Positions 1 to 5,072 of a DNA stretch of 7,205 bases are shown here, in pieces. This DNA comes from Nostoc sp. CHAB 5834 (lineage in GTDB: Bacteria > Cyanobacteriota > Cyanobacteriia > Cyanobacteriales > Nostocaceae), in assembly GCA_020829485.1 (NCBI GenBank), contig JAIVFU010000231.1, positions 1 through 7,205 on the forward strand, read 5' to 3'. The position numbers and the translations under genes were made by a program. The notes beneath the pieces were generated by a model that was given only the letters and a program-made list of their open reading frames with translations, made no database searches and was not told the DNA's origin. Numbering within the stretch: the first letter of the stretch is position 1; every line of letters starts with the position of its first letter.

Positions 1-2
1 GG

Positions 3-332
3 ACAAATGTAAATGTGCGCGATCCGCAAGGGCGTTCTGCGCTTTACTGGGCTGGATGGGCTGGAGGAGAGCCAGAAAGAATTAAGCTACTGCTTCAAGC
101 AGGGGCTAAACCTGATGGAAGGGCACTGGTAAATGCTGCCTTTTGGGGAAGCTTAGATGCCATCAAACTAATGTTTGAAGCGACCCCTGATGATGGGAAA
201 GCGCTGGTAACAGAGGTGGGCAATCAAGCGCTGGAGGCAAACAAGACCCACACGAGCGCAAGTGCCTCAGATCGGGCACAAATTGCTCGGATGTTAATAG
301 CACGAGGAGCAAAGTCAAATGACCAGAAGTAA
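3..332 (+). CDS. Ankyrin-repeat protein, 3' end (5' end outside window)
   Basis: The frame is already open at the window edge (reading T-N-V-N-V-R-D-P), so this is the C-terminal ~109 residues of a longer gene. A GTG at 15 could be read as a start, but N-V-x-x-R-D-P-Q-G-R-S-A-L is the beginning of an ankyrin repeat rather than a protein N-terminus. Ankyrin hallmarks follow: G-R-S-A-L-Y-W-A, then I-K-L-L-L-Q-A-G-A-K-P-D, then L-V-N-A-A-F-W-G-S-L-D-A-I-K-L-M, and a final I-A-R-M-L-I-A-R-G-A-K. The repeats form helix-turn-helix stacks that bind protein partners; the partner is unknown. It ends in TAA at 330-332, and no clear terminator follows before the disrupted gene at 429. The family call is firm. 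The full length and function cannot be seen. Confidence 0.85.
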   Translation, partial: TNVNVRDPQGRSALYWAGWAGGEPERIKLLLQAGAKPDGRALVNAAFWGSLDAIKLMFEATPDDGKALVTEVGNQALEANKTHTSASASDRAQIARMLIARGAKSNDQK

Positions 333-546
333 CAGAGGCAAGTGTTCTCTTTAGATTTTCTTTACAAATCAGCGCTCAAACCCAAAAACTCAAAACCAAC
401 GTTACCTTCATACATATTATATGTTTTTATGACTGACCTACAGCGACCTGAATGGGACAATGAAAAAGCACTGCGAAAATTAGATCGGGCGATTCAACTT
501 TCTCTTGGGGGGTTTCATCTGATTTTTGCACGATGTAATTTTGACC

Positions 547-585
547 GAAGAGGCAGGGGAGCAGGGGGCAGGGAGCAAGGGAGAA
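547..585. repeat. Left terminal inverted repeat, G-quadruplex-type
   Basis: Four G-runs on the + strand (556-559, 564-568, 571-573, 579-581) are separated by loops of 2 to 5 bases. This satisfies the usual G3+N1-7 quadruplex pattern. The repeat pairs with 724-764. Confidence 0.65.
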
Positions 586-615
586 AGATACGCTCATTTC
601 CCCTGCCACAAGGGT

Positions 616-720
616 TTCAAGCCCCTAAATTTATTTATGCCCAAAAATAAAATATTTATTTCGAGATGCACAGCACGAGAAATAATACGTCCTTAGTTCA
701 AGCCCCTACATTTATGTATG
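616..720 (+). repeat. Imperfect 24-bp direct repeat inside the MITE
   Basis: The unit TTCAAGCCCCTA(A/C)ATTTAT(T/G)TATG occurs at 616-639 and again at 697-720, differing at two positions, with 81 bp between starts. It marks an internal duplication of the element or a composite of two related short repeats. Confidence 0.7.
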
Positions 721-723
721 GGG

Positions 724-764
724 TTCTCCCCCCTGCCCCCTGCCCCCTGCCCCTTGTCCTCTTC
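724..764. repeat. Right terminal inverted repeat, G-quadruplex-type on the - strand
   Basis: C-runs at 728-733, 736-740, 743-747 and 750-753 are separated by TG dinucleotides. The - strand therefore has four G-runs with 2-nt loops, a very compact quadruplex pattern. It is the mirror of 547-585. Confidence 0.65.
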
Positions 765-1201
765 TATGACACTCTCCGCGAACAAATGATAGAAAAATTA
801 CGTAAAATTTGTGAATTTGATATTAACATTTTGCATCTAAAAGAATCCGAAAAGGATCTCTATAACGTCATTCGGAAAGAATCCAATGATGGGGTACAAG
901 TCTTAATGATTGTAGGTTTGGAATCCTTGCACAATCTACCTCGGTTTTTGACTGCGACTAATTGTATGCATCTTGGGGAGTTTCACAATAATTTTTCTTT
1001 TCCTTCAGTGCTGTGGATCAACAACGATGTTGACTAGCAAATGATGCAGTTAGCTCCAGATTTTAGGGATTGGGCGACTACGATAAATTTTCCTATCCTC
1101 TCTTCGGAGTCAATTCAAATTATTCAACAAGATACAAATGCGTTTTTTCATCCTGATTTAAGGATAGAAGAATAAAATAAATTAATTAATTAGATAAAGG
1201 C

Positions 1202-2923
1202 TTATTTCTTAGCTTTCGCTCTCCGAATAAAACCAATTATTTCTTCTAAACTAACCCCTTCATTTTGCATAGATTGAATAAGTGCGATCGCTCCTAATGG
1301 CACTGATCCAATACTCCGCCCCTTCCACTCCCCGTCTACCTTCTCTTCCCAGTTAAACCCCCATCTCCAATGAGTAGGATTATCAGGCTGTCTGTGACCG
1401 ATTACACGGGGGTAAGAAGCGATCGCCCCACTCTTTAACTTTTTATTCTCAATGTATCTGTACAGGCATCCCTTGCGCTGTCTGCCTTTAGGCTTTTGCA
1501 CAGATTCCTGCTGCTGCTTGGTTTCCTCTAAGAAATTTTCGGGTATCCATCCACACACACCACAACCATCATTGAGTGTGAGCAGTGGTGATTTACAACT
1601 GGGGCAACTTACATGATTTGATTGCTGTGTACACTGCATATTTGTGCATTTATCACAGGTATAGTTCTTATCAACTACCTTTAAACACTTTGTGCAAAGT
1701 TGGGGGTGATTATCCTCTAAGAATTTGGTTATGAGTGCCTGGGGTGCGATCGCTAACTCACCAATGAGCCGATCATCTCGTTCCCAGTTATAAGTTATCA
1801 ATTCAGATGAATCTAACCAGTTAACTGTAAACCCAAAGCCTAAATTATCTTTGATAATTCCTAATGATTCAGACTGGTCAATAATGTAAGTTCGAGCCTT
1901 AGCATTAGCCCTGGTAACTGGCGGCTGGCTCTCTACACAGGGAGTTGAGATAGACGATTCTGTTAAGGGCGATCGCTGCGACTCTAGGATCGAGAAGATT
2001 TCCTGCTGCCTGTCGCATTCTTCTAATAATTCCGTCGCGGCTCGGCACTCCGAGGGGTCTAGCCAGGAGTCCGGGATTTCGTACCACTGACAAAGGATAG
2101 CCGGGTTTAATACCTCGCCTTTGTTTATTAAACCTAACTTCTTCAGTTCTGCTTCTTGCTTGGTCTGTCCAGGGGGTCGCCCTTTCCCACTGAGGCTTAA
2201 GGCTCCGGGCGATCGCAACCAGCAATACCCGCTCCCTAATGAAGGGGCTGGCAAAGTGTCCACTGCCGATAGTAAGCCATTCCGCATCGTACCCGCAGAG
2301 GGCAAGCTGTCTGAGTATGTATGAAAAATAGAGGTGGTTTGTGTTTGGTCTGTAGGGGCAGGTAAGAAGTCCCGTAACGTTTTCGATGGCGATGAATTTG
2401 GGTTGCAATTCTCTGATAATTTTAATGACTGCTGGAAAACAGTCTCGCTCGTCGTCGGCTCCAAGTCGTTGTCCTTCTGTGGAAAAAGGGGGGCAAGGGG
2501 GCGATGCTGAAATGAGATCGATTTCTCCAGAATAGGCAAGGTTTTGCACGTCGCCGTAATTGTGGATTCCTGGATATCGATTTGCAAGGATGCCGCTACA
2601 GTAGGGGTCAATCTCTGCGGTTCCAATGAGGTTGAATCCGAGTTGTAAACCTGCATAGCAGAATCCTGCGCCAACTCCTGAGCAGAGGTCAAGTTGTTGC
2701 ATGGTGCGATCGCCTCCTTATCCTCTAAGAATTTTTGATAACCATAAGATTGCATTTGCTTGGGCGTATACTCCGCAGATAGCCCGTTTCCCCAAGTGAT
2801 GGTAATTGCTTTTTTATTTACACCTGTTACTCTTCCTAAATTTTGACTTTGCTTATCGTCGCCACTTGCACTAATGCGATCTCCTACGGCAAAGCTTGCT
2901 ACGCCTACAGAATACTTACTCAT
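1202..2923 (-). CDS. 573-aa multidomain protein (KOW/SH3-like segments, zinc ribbon, basic C-terminal domain) that contains the methyltransferase gene in another frame
   Basis: Starts at ATG 2923, overlapping the upstream stop by 8 nt; a weak AGG lies 8 nt before it. Visible layout: residues ~10-67 are a KOW/SH3-like strand-rich segment (QSQNLGRVTG, ITITWGNG). Residues 75-225 are Ser/Thr/Pro-rich with no visible domain. Residues ~226-305 hold GKGRPPGQTK and LNPAILCQWYEIPDSW. Residues ~349-404 form a second KOW-like segment resembling the first (QSESLGIIKD, FTVNWLDS, KFLED). Residues 410-457 are a zinc ribbon with CxxC pairs 410/413, 423/426, 440/443 and 454/457. Residues ~484-573 are basic and aromatic (HWRWGFNWEEK, GRSIGSVPLGAIALI), a domain I associate with cyanobacterial proteins. 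It probably binds DNA or assists the methyltransferase encoded inside it, at residues 74-340. Last gene of the operon. Reality of the frame is well supported; function is not. Confidence 0.72.
   Translation of the reverse strand: MSKYSVGVASFAVGDRISASGDDKQSQNLGRVTGVNKKAITITWGNGLSAEYTPKQMQSYGYQKFLEDKEAIAPCNNLTSAQELAQDSAMQVYNSDSTSLEPQRLTPTVAASLQIDIQESTITATCKTLPILEKSISFQHRPLAPLFPQKDNDLEPTTSETVFQQSLKLSENCNPNSSPSKTLRDFLPAPTDQTQTTSIFHTYSDSLPSAGTMRNGLLSAVDTLPAPSLGSGYCWLRSPGALSLSGKGRPPGQTKQEAELKKLGLINKGEVLNPAILCQWYEIPDSWLDPSECRAATELLEECDRQQEIFSILESQRSPLTESSISTPCVESQPPVTRANAKARTYIIDQSESLGIIKDNLGFGFTVNWLDSSELITYNWERDDRLIGELAIAPQALITKFLEDNHPQLCTKCLKVVDKNYTCDKCTNMQCTQQSNHVSCPSCKSPLLTLNDGCGVCGWIPENFLEETKQQQESVQKPKGRQRKGCLYRYIENKKLKSGAIASYPRVIGHRQPDNPTHWRWGFNWEEKVDGEWKGRSIGSVPLGAIALIQSMQNEGVSLEEIIGFIRRAKAKK
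1905..2702 (-). CDS. C5-cytosine DNA methyltransferase (orphan/phage type), nested inside the 573-codon gene
   Basis: Transfers a methyl group from S-adenosylmethionine to carbon 5 of cytosine in DNA. The family motifs appear in order: motif I DLCSGVGAG (5-13, SAM binding), an acidic E30-x-D32 after strand 2, motif IV SPPCPPFS with catalytic Cys70, motif VI E107-N-V, motif VIII R156-E-R-V (normally QxRxR), and motif IX/X RRMRQAAGNLLDPRVA (227-242). At 265 aa it is short. The target-recognition stretch between VIII and IX is only about 60 residues, as in small phage or orphan enzymes. No partner endonuclease of an obvious restriction-modification pair is adjacent. Start ATG 2702 has a strong AAGGAGG 10 nt upstream, and a TAA six codons before it in frame excludes fusion to upstream sequence. 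The whole gene lies in the -1 frame of the longer same-strand gene. Confidence 0.9.
   Translation of the reverse strand: MQQLDLCSGVGAGFCYAGLQLGFNLIGTAEIDPYCSGILANRYPGIHNYGDVQNLAYSGEIDLISASPPCPPFSTEGQRLGADDERDCFPAVIKIIRELQPKFIAIENVTGLLTCPYRPNTNHLYFSYILRQLALCGYDAEWLTIGSGHFASPFIRERVLLVAIARSLKPQWERATPWTDQARSRTEEVRFNKQRRGIKPGYPLSVVRNPGLLARPLGVPSRDGIIRRMRQAAGNLLDPRVAAIALNRIVYLNSLCREPAASYQG
2713..2719 (-). promoter_or_regulatory. Strong internal Shine-Dalgarno for the nested methyltransferase
   Basis: AAGGAGG on the - strand, 10 nt before ATG 2702. It lies inside codons for D-K-E-A of the host gene and overlaps a HIP1 octamer at 2706-2713. It is the best ribosome-binding site in the operon and supports independent initiation of the inner gene. 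Confidence 0.8.
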
Positions 2924-3422
2924 CTTTCTTACCTACTAAGTAATCTTTTCTCATTGATGCCCACTTTTCAGGGCTGATAGCTTCTACTTCAGCCTTGCGC
3001 TGCGCTACTTCGCGGTCATCATTAGCAGTGCGATCGCTACTAGCCAAACTGTGTGCCTTGGCAATTTCATTAGTTACTAAATCAACTCGCTTTTTAACAA
3101 TTTCAAATTGTTGCTGAGTGGTACGTTTCCAGTTCTCTCGCTCAAATTTATCGAGGTGACGACAGACTTTAAAATCAATCCTGGTATCTATCATCAATTG
3201 CAGGTGCATCAAGTTTGACCCAGCATTACAGTTTTGACAGACAGGTATTTTGTCTTTGTCATAGTCATAATCTGCAATGATCAGACGCACTAAGGTAGGG
3301 TAAATTCTGCCCGTGTCATGGCAGCAGAAGCATTTCCAGCTTGGCTGCCATATTTCTTTATCCTCTTCTTCATTTCTTGGATTAACTGGTAGCCGCTCAA
3401 ATTTGGGGAGTTCATTATTCAT
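2916..3422 (-). CDS. Conserved cyanobacterial-type protein with a double-CxxC zinc-finger-like motif
   Basis: 168 aa. Start ATG 3422 overlaps the previous stop in an ATGA arrangement, with GAGG 8 nt upstream, so it is probably translationally coupled. Residues 25-34 (WQPSWKCFCC) and 61-65 (VCQNC) supply Cys31/Cys34 and Cys62/Cys65, a likely zinc site. Residues 35-60 between them (HDTGRIYPTLVRLIIADYD) look like a small beta-rich insert. The C-terminal half (from ~90) is charged and probably helical (FERENWKRTTQQQFEIVKKR). I do not recognise a named family, although the W-K-C-F-C-C-H-D-x-G block feels characteristic of cyanobacterial proteins encoded next to helix-turn-helix genes. Its place in the operon suggests a nucleic-acid-binding accessory role; that is inference. 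Confidence 0.75.
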   Translation of the reverse strand: MNNELPKFERLPVNPRNEEEDKEIWQPSWKCFCCHDTGRIYPTLVRLIIADYDYDKDKIPVCQNCNAGSNLMHLQLMIDTRIDFKVCRHLDKFERENWKRTTQQQFEIVKKRVDLVTNEIAKAHSLASSDRTANDDREVAQRKAEVEAISPEKWASMRKDYLVGKKDE

Positions 3423-4210
3423 GATTCATCCCTCAACCAGCTAAATTGTTTAGTTTCGTTGCACCACCGAATAAAGTCTTGCTTTTCCTTATCAGTGGCG
3501 AATTCGAGCGGGTTAGCCGTCTCCTCGATGATGACCAACCAATCAGAGGTGCGCGGGTCTGTTTCCCATTTGTGATTTTGCGACGGGGACACTTTACCCG
3601 TGGACTTGTACCACTGGGCTGATAATTCCTCCCAATTCTTCTCGATCCATTTTTGAGGAAGTTCAGGTGCTTTGGGTAACTGGGCTGCTTTCTTCTTACC
3701 AAAATCTAAAAAACTCTCTCTCTCACTGTCTGAGAGAGAGTTTTTAAAGTCTGAATAAATCTTATTAATCTGAGGTAAATCAGAATCCTTATTTTGTAAG
3801 GGTTTCAAGCTTTGATCTTCGCAAATTTGAGAATCTTGTCTCAATTCTGCGACAGGTTTCTCATTCTTGAGACCGTTTTCGCAAACTTGAGAATCTTGTC
3901 TCAATTCTGCGACAGGTTTCTCATTCTTGAGACTGGATACACCATGATTATTCCGTACACTAAAGCCATTGTCCTGAAAATCAAAGATTTCAAGTTCTTG
4001 AAACTTAGCAATCGCTCTGTAGAAAGTAGCTTTACTTACATGACATTGTTGTAATAATACGATTGTATTAAATTCTTGGTAGCGATCGCCCCATGAGTCA
4101 ATTTCTACCAAATAGCTCCATATTCGCCATTCAGCAGCGGTTAGATTTGCAGTGCGAAGTTTTGTCCCTATCGCTGAAGTTAGGGGGTAAAAAGAAGTGT
4201 TAATGACCAC
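3419..4210 (-). CDS. Helix-turn-helix (replication/transcription-type) DNA-binding protein with a tandem 20-aa repeat
   Basis: 263 aa. Starts at GTG 4210 with GAGG 6 nt upstream, overlapping the upstream gene by 11 nt. Residues ~22-75 form a winged helix-turn-helix (LTAAEWRIWSYL, then VSKATFYRAIAKFQEL), the type found in cyanobacterial replication-initiator-like or phage-like proteins. Residues 94-113 and 114-133 are a near-identical tandem repeat starting LKNEKPVAELRQDSQ, encoded by a 60-bp DNA duplication in the linker. The C-terminal region (~150-263) is Trp-rich and helical (WIEKNWEELSAQW, FIRWCNETKQFSWL) and may be a protein-interaction or DNA-binding unit. A terminator-like hairpin lies within the coding sequence (3709-3745). 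A DNA-binding role is fairly safe; replication versus regulation is open. Confidence 0.78.
   Translation of the reverse strand: MVINTSFYPLTSAIGTKLRTANLTAAEWRIWSYLVEIDSWGDRYQEFNTIVLLQQCHVSKATFYRAIAKFQELEIFDFQDNGFSVRNNHGVSSLKNEKPVAELRQDSQVCENGLKNEKPVAELRQDSQICEDQSLKPLQNKDSDLPQINKIYSDFKNSLSDSERESFLDFGKKKAAQLPKAPELPQKWIEKNWEELSAQWYKSTGKVSPSQNHKWETDPRTSDWLVIIEETANPLEFATDKEKQDFIRWCNETKQFSWLRDES
3709..3745. other. Perfect 14-bp hairpin with a T-tract inside the HTH gene (terminator/attenuator-like)
   Basis: AAAAACTCTCTCTC (3709-3722) and GAGAGAGAGTTTTT (3732-3745) pair perfectly around a 9-nt loop. Read on the coding (-) strand, a T-tract and further Ts follow the stem, as in an intrinsic terminator, and it lies between the first and last genes of the operon. 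It encodes about residues 156-167 (around NSLSDSERESF). Confidence 0.6.
3818..3933. repeat. 60-bp-period tandem duplication in the linker of the HTH gene
   Basis: Copy one spans 3818-3873 and copy two 3878-3933, 60 bp apart. They share 55 of 56 bases, differing only at 3826 (T) versus 3886 (C). The near identity implies a recent duplication. It adds exactly 20 codons, so the frame is preserved. Each unit also contains GTCTCAA and TTGAGAC in inverted orientation. Confidence 0.9.
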
Positions 4211-4754
4211 TTTCTACCTCCTCAAAACTAACAATGACACCAAACTCTAAACAGGTAGATTTAATTAAGTTTGCTTTTTCAGGTGTGGCTGCTCCAAACA
4301 GGTGAATCCGTTTTTGATGCTCTGGAAAAAATGCAGAATAAGAAAGAACCTGACCAAGTGCAGCTTTCCAGTCAGGACAAGCTTTAACTTCAATGACTTG
4401 GTTCTCAGTTAACAGGTCAATTCTCCCAACGGCTGTTACAACCTCAGTTTGTCCACCTATTTCATCGTGTAGGCGTTTAAGAACTTGATACTCGATGTCT
4501 TCGTATGGTTCTTTTTCAAACCAATCAGGAAGCAAGCCATCTTTCTCTAAGACTGCGATCGCTGCATTAACAGCCCTTTTAGTAATTCCTAAGTCATCAG
4601 CAATCTTGGAAGCTTTTATCCTTATGCCGTTGCCATAGGGATCGAGCGATCGCAAATAGTAAAGAACACTTATTTGAGATTTAGTAAGGCTTTTGCAAAT
4701 TTTTACCCACTCAGAATTTTGCAGAGGATAAAATTTACCATCAATCTTGTTCAT
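4200..4754 (-). CDS. Winged-helix protein fused to a PD-(D/E)XK nuclease-like domain
   Basis: 184 aa, first gene of the - strand operon. ATG 4754 has GAGG 7 nt upstream. The N-terminal 75 residues (FYPLQNSEWVKIC, LTKSQISVLYYLRSLDPYG, IADDLGITKRAVNAAIAVLE) form a winged helix-turn-helix related in layout to the next gene. The C-terminal part carries a PD-(D/E)XK pattern: G110-R-I-D113 on one strand, then I-E122-V-K124 on the next, followed by W-K-A-A-L-G-Q-V-L-S-Y and H151-L-F-G. In this superfamily D, E and K bind metal and cut DNA; substrate and cleavage are not proven here. It overlaps the next gene by 11 nt. Association with a DNA-binding gene and a methyltransferase suggests DNA processing by a mobile element. 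It could instead be an inactive DNA-binding relative. Confidence 0.78.
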   Translation of the reverse strand: MNKIDGKFYPLQNSEWVKICKSLTKSQISVLYYLRSLDPYGNGIRIKASKIADDLGITKRAVNAAIAVLEKDGLLPDWFEKEPYEDIEYQVLKRLHDEIGGQTEVVTAVGRIDLLTENQVIEVKACPDWKAALGQVLSYSAFFPEHQKRIHLFGAATPEKANLIKSTCLEFGVIVSFEEVESGH

Positions 4755-4777
4755 GACTGCACCTCAGCGACAGACAT
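4751..4777 (-). other. Possible 8-codon upstream reading frame (MSVAEVQS) coupled to the operon start
   Basis: ATG 4777 opens a frame of eight codons whose TGA (4753-4751) overlaps ATG 4754 of the nuclease-like gene in an ATGA junction. It has no clear ribosome-binding site of its own, and the GAGG serving the main gene lies inside it. It may be chance. Confidence 0.25.
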
Positions 4778-4827
4778 GACTTGTGTAAAAACCTGAATTG
4801 TCATATCATCTTTTTAGGTTTGAAATT

Positions 4828-4866
4828 GCCCCGCACAGAGTTACGTTTGTCGGGGCTGTTTTATTT
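4828..4866 (+). terminator. Terminator-like GC-rich stem-loop with a T-rich tail
   Basis: GCCCCG (4828-4833) pairs with CGGGGC (4851-4856). The stem can be extended by ACA/TGT with one bulged C. TGTTTTATTT follows on the + strand. No + strand gene lies directly upstream, so it may end a small RNA or block transcription escaping from the divergent operon. On the - strand it would be a 5'-leader hairpin of the operon. Confidence 0.45.
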
Positions 4867-5049
4867 GAGCTTTTTACAAAGTTGGGCGTGGGCGCACGAA
4901 AATAGTGACACACTGCGAAATGCAATCGCGGGATTATCCCCGGTAGACAATTTCGCCACTTTGCGCTTTGGAGTTTTGCTTTTGATGCTAAGATAAAACT
5001 AACTGTAGTTGCCCTAAGATTCTTAGAGGAAATTACAGCTTTATGTGTA

Positions 5050-5057
5050 AGTATACT
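5050..5057 (+). promoter_or_regulatory. -10-like TATACT within palindrome AGTATACT, upstream of the XRE gene
   Basis: TATACT at 5052-5057 is a good -10 hexamer and sits in the 8-bp palindrome AGTATACT. No -35 box lies at normal spacing; TTACAG at 5033 is only 13 nt away. A start site near 5064 would give a very short leader before ATG 5073. An activator- or repressor-controlled promoter is possible. Confidence 0.35.
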
Positions 5058-5072
5058 ACCTGATTACAGATT

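Larger units (their letters stand above)
547..764. mobile_element. MITE-like non-autonomous insertion with G-rich terminal inverted repeats
   Basis: The two ends are imperfect inverted repeats. The left end (547-585) begins GAAGAGGCAGGGGAGCAGGG. The right end (724-764), read on the other strand, begins GAAGAGGACAAGGGGCAGGG. Both finish in GGGAGAA. The flanks TTTGAC (540-545) and TATGAC (765-770) look like a short target duplication with one mismatch, and the surrounding protein frame resumes exactly at the second copy. The element is too short to encode a transposase. Insert plus one flank copy is 225 bp, a multiple of three, so the host frame is kept except for one internal stop at 648-650. 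Which transposase moves it is unknown. Confidence 0.72.
429..1175 (+). pseudogene. Disrupted cyanobacterial gene, interrupted by a MITE-like insertion plus a nonsense codon
   Basis: One frame can be followed from ATG 429 to TAA 1173-1175 with two breaks. Part one (429-545) reads MTDLQRPEWDNEKALRKLD and continues to FARCNFD. An inserted element (547-764) brings an in-frame TAA at 648-650. Part two resumes at 765 in the same frame (YDTLREQMIEKLRKICEFD), passes L-M-I-V-G-L-E-S-L and V-L-W-I-N-N-D, and hits TAG at 1035-1037. Part three continues in frame (QMMQLAPDFRDWATTINFP) to 1175. Removing 225 bp (one target copy plus the insert) leaves about 174 codons. From memory this resembles the N-terminal region of large cyanobacterial TPR/NTPase-type proteins beginning MTDLQRPEWD, so the 3' part is probably lost as well. 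No Shine-Dalgarno precedes ATG 429. I am confident it is broken, less so about the parent family. Confidence 0.8.
4755..5072. other. Divergent intergenic region of 318 bp, with stem-loops but no convincing gene
   Basis: This region separates the - strand operon from the + strand XRE gene. It holds the pairing AAACCT (4789-4794) with AGGTTT (4816-4821), the GC-rich stem-loop at 4828-4856, an odd palindrome GGGATTATCCC (4930-4940), and a copy of the recurring TTCTTAGAGGA motif (5020-5030). I could not place a confident promoter for the - strand operon. The open + frame at 4781-4996 lacks an ATG start, a ribosome site and protein-like composition, so I leave it out. Confidence 0.6.

Noticed and set aside
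342..428. GTG-initiated extension in front of ATG 429
   Set aside because: The protein family resemblance starts at MTDLQRPEWD. The upstream residues are filler from an AT-rich spacer.
427..609. Open - strand frame of 60 codons across the start of the disrupted gene
   Set aside because: It is antisense to a recognisable protein frame and runs into the G-rich insertion. It has no ribosome site and its residues are not protein-like.
2121..2324. Open + strand frame of 67 codons
   Set aside because: It is antisense to the doubly coded methyltransferase region, where constraint on two frames reduces stops on the other strand too. No ribosome site or motif is seen.
3433..3702. Second - strand frame inside the HTH gene
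   Set aside because: It is Arg/Lys/Ser-rich out-of-frame reading with no ribosome site or domain. Unlike the nested methyltransferase it shows no family motif.
3818..3933. CRISPR-like repeat pair
   Set aside because: Only two copies occur, almost contiguous, with no unique spacers and within a coding frame.
3812..4054. Open + strand frame of 80 codons with an internal protein repeat
   Set aside because: Its repeat merely mirrors the 60-bp DNA duplication of the antisense HTH gene.
4781..4996. Open + strand frame of 71 codons in the divergent intergenic region
   Set aside because: It starts at TTG without a ribosome site, runs through a terminator-like stem-loop, and has no protein-like pattern.
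5047..5059. NtcA-type site GTA-N8-TAC upstream of the XRE gene
   Set aside because: The spacing is 7, not 8, and no suitably placed promoter fits it.
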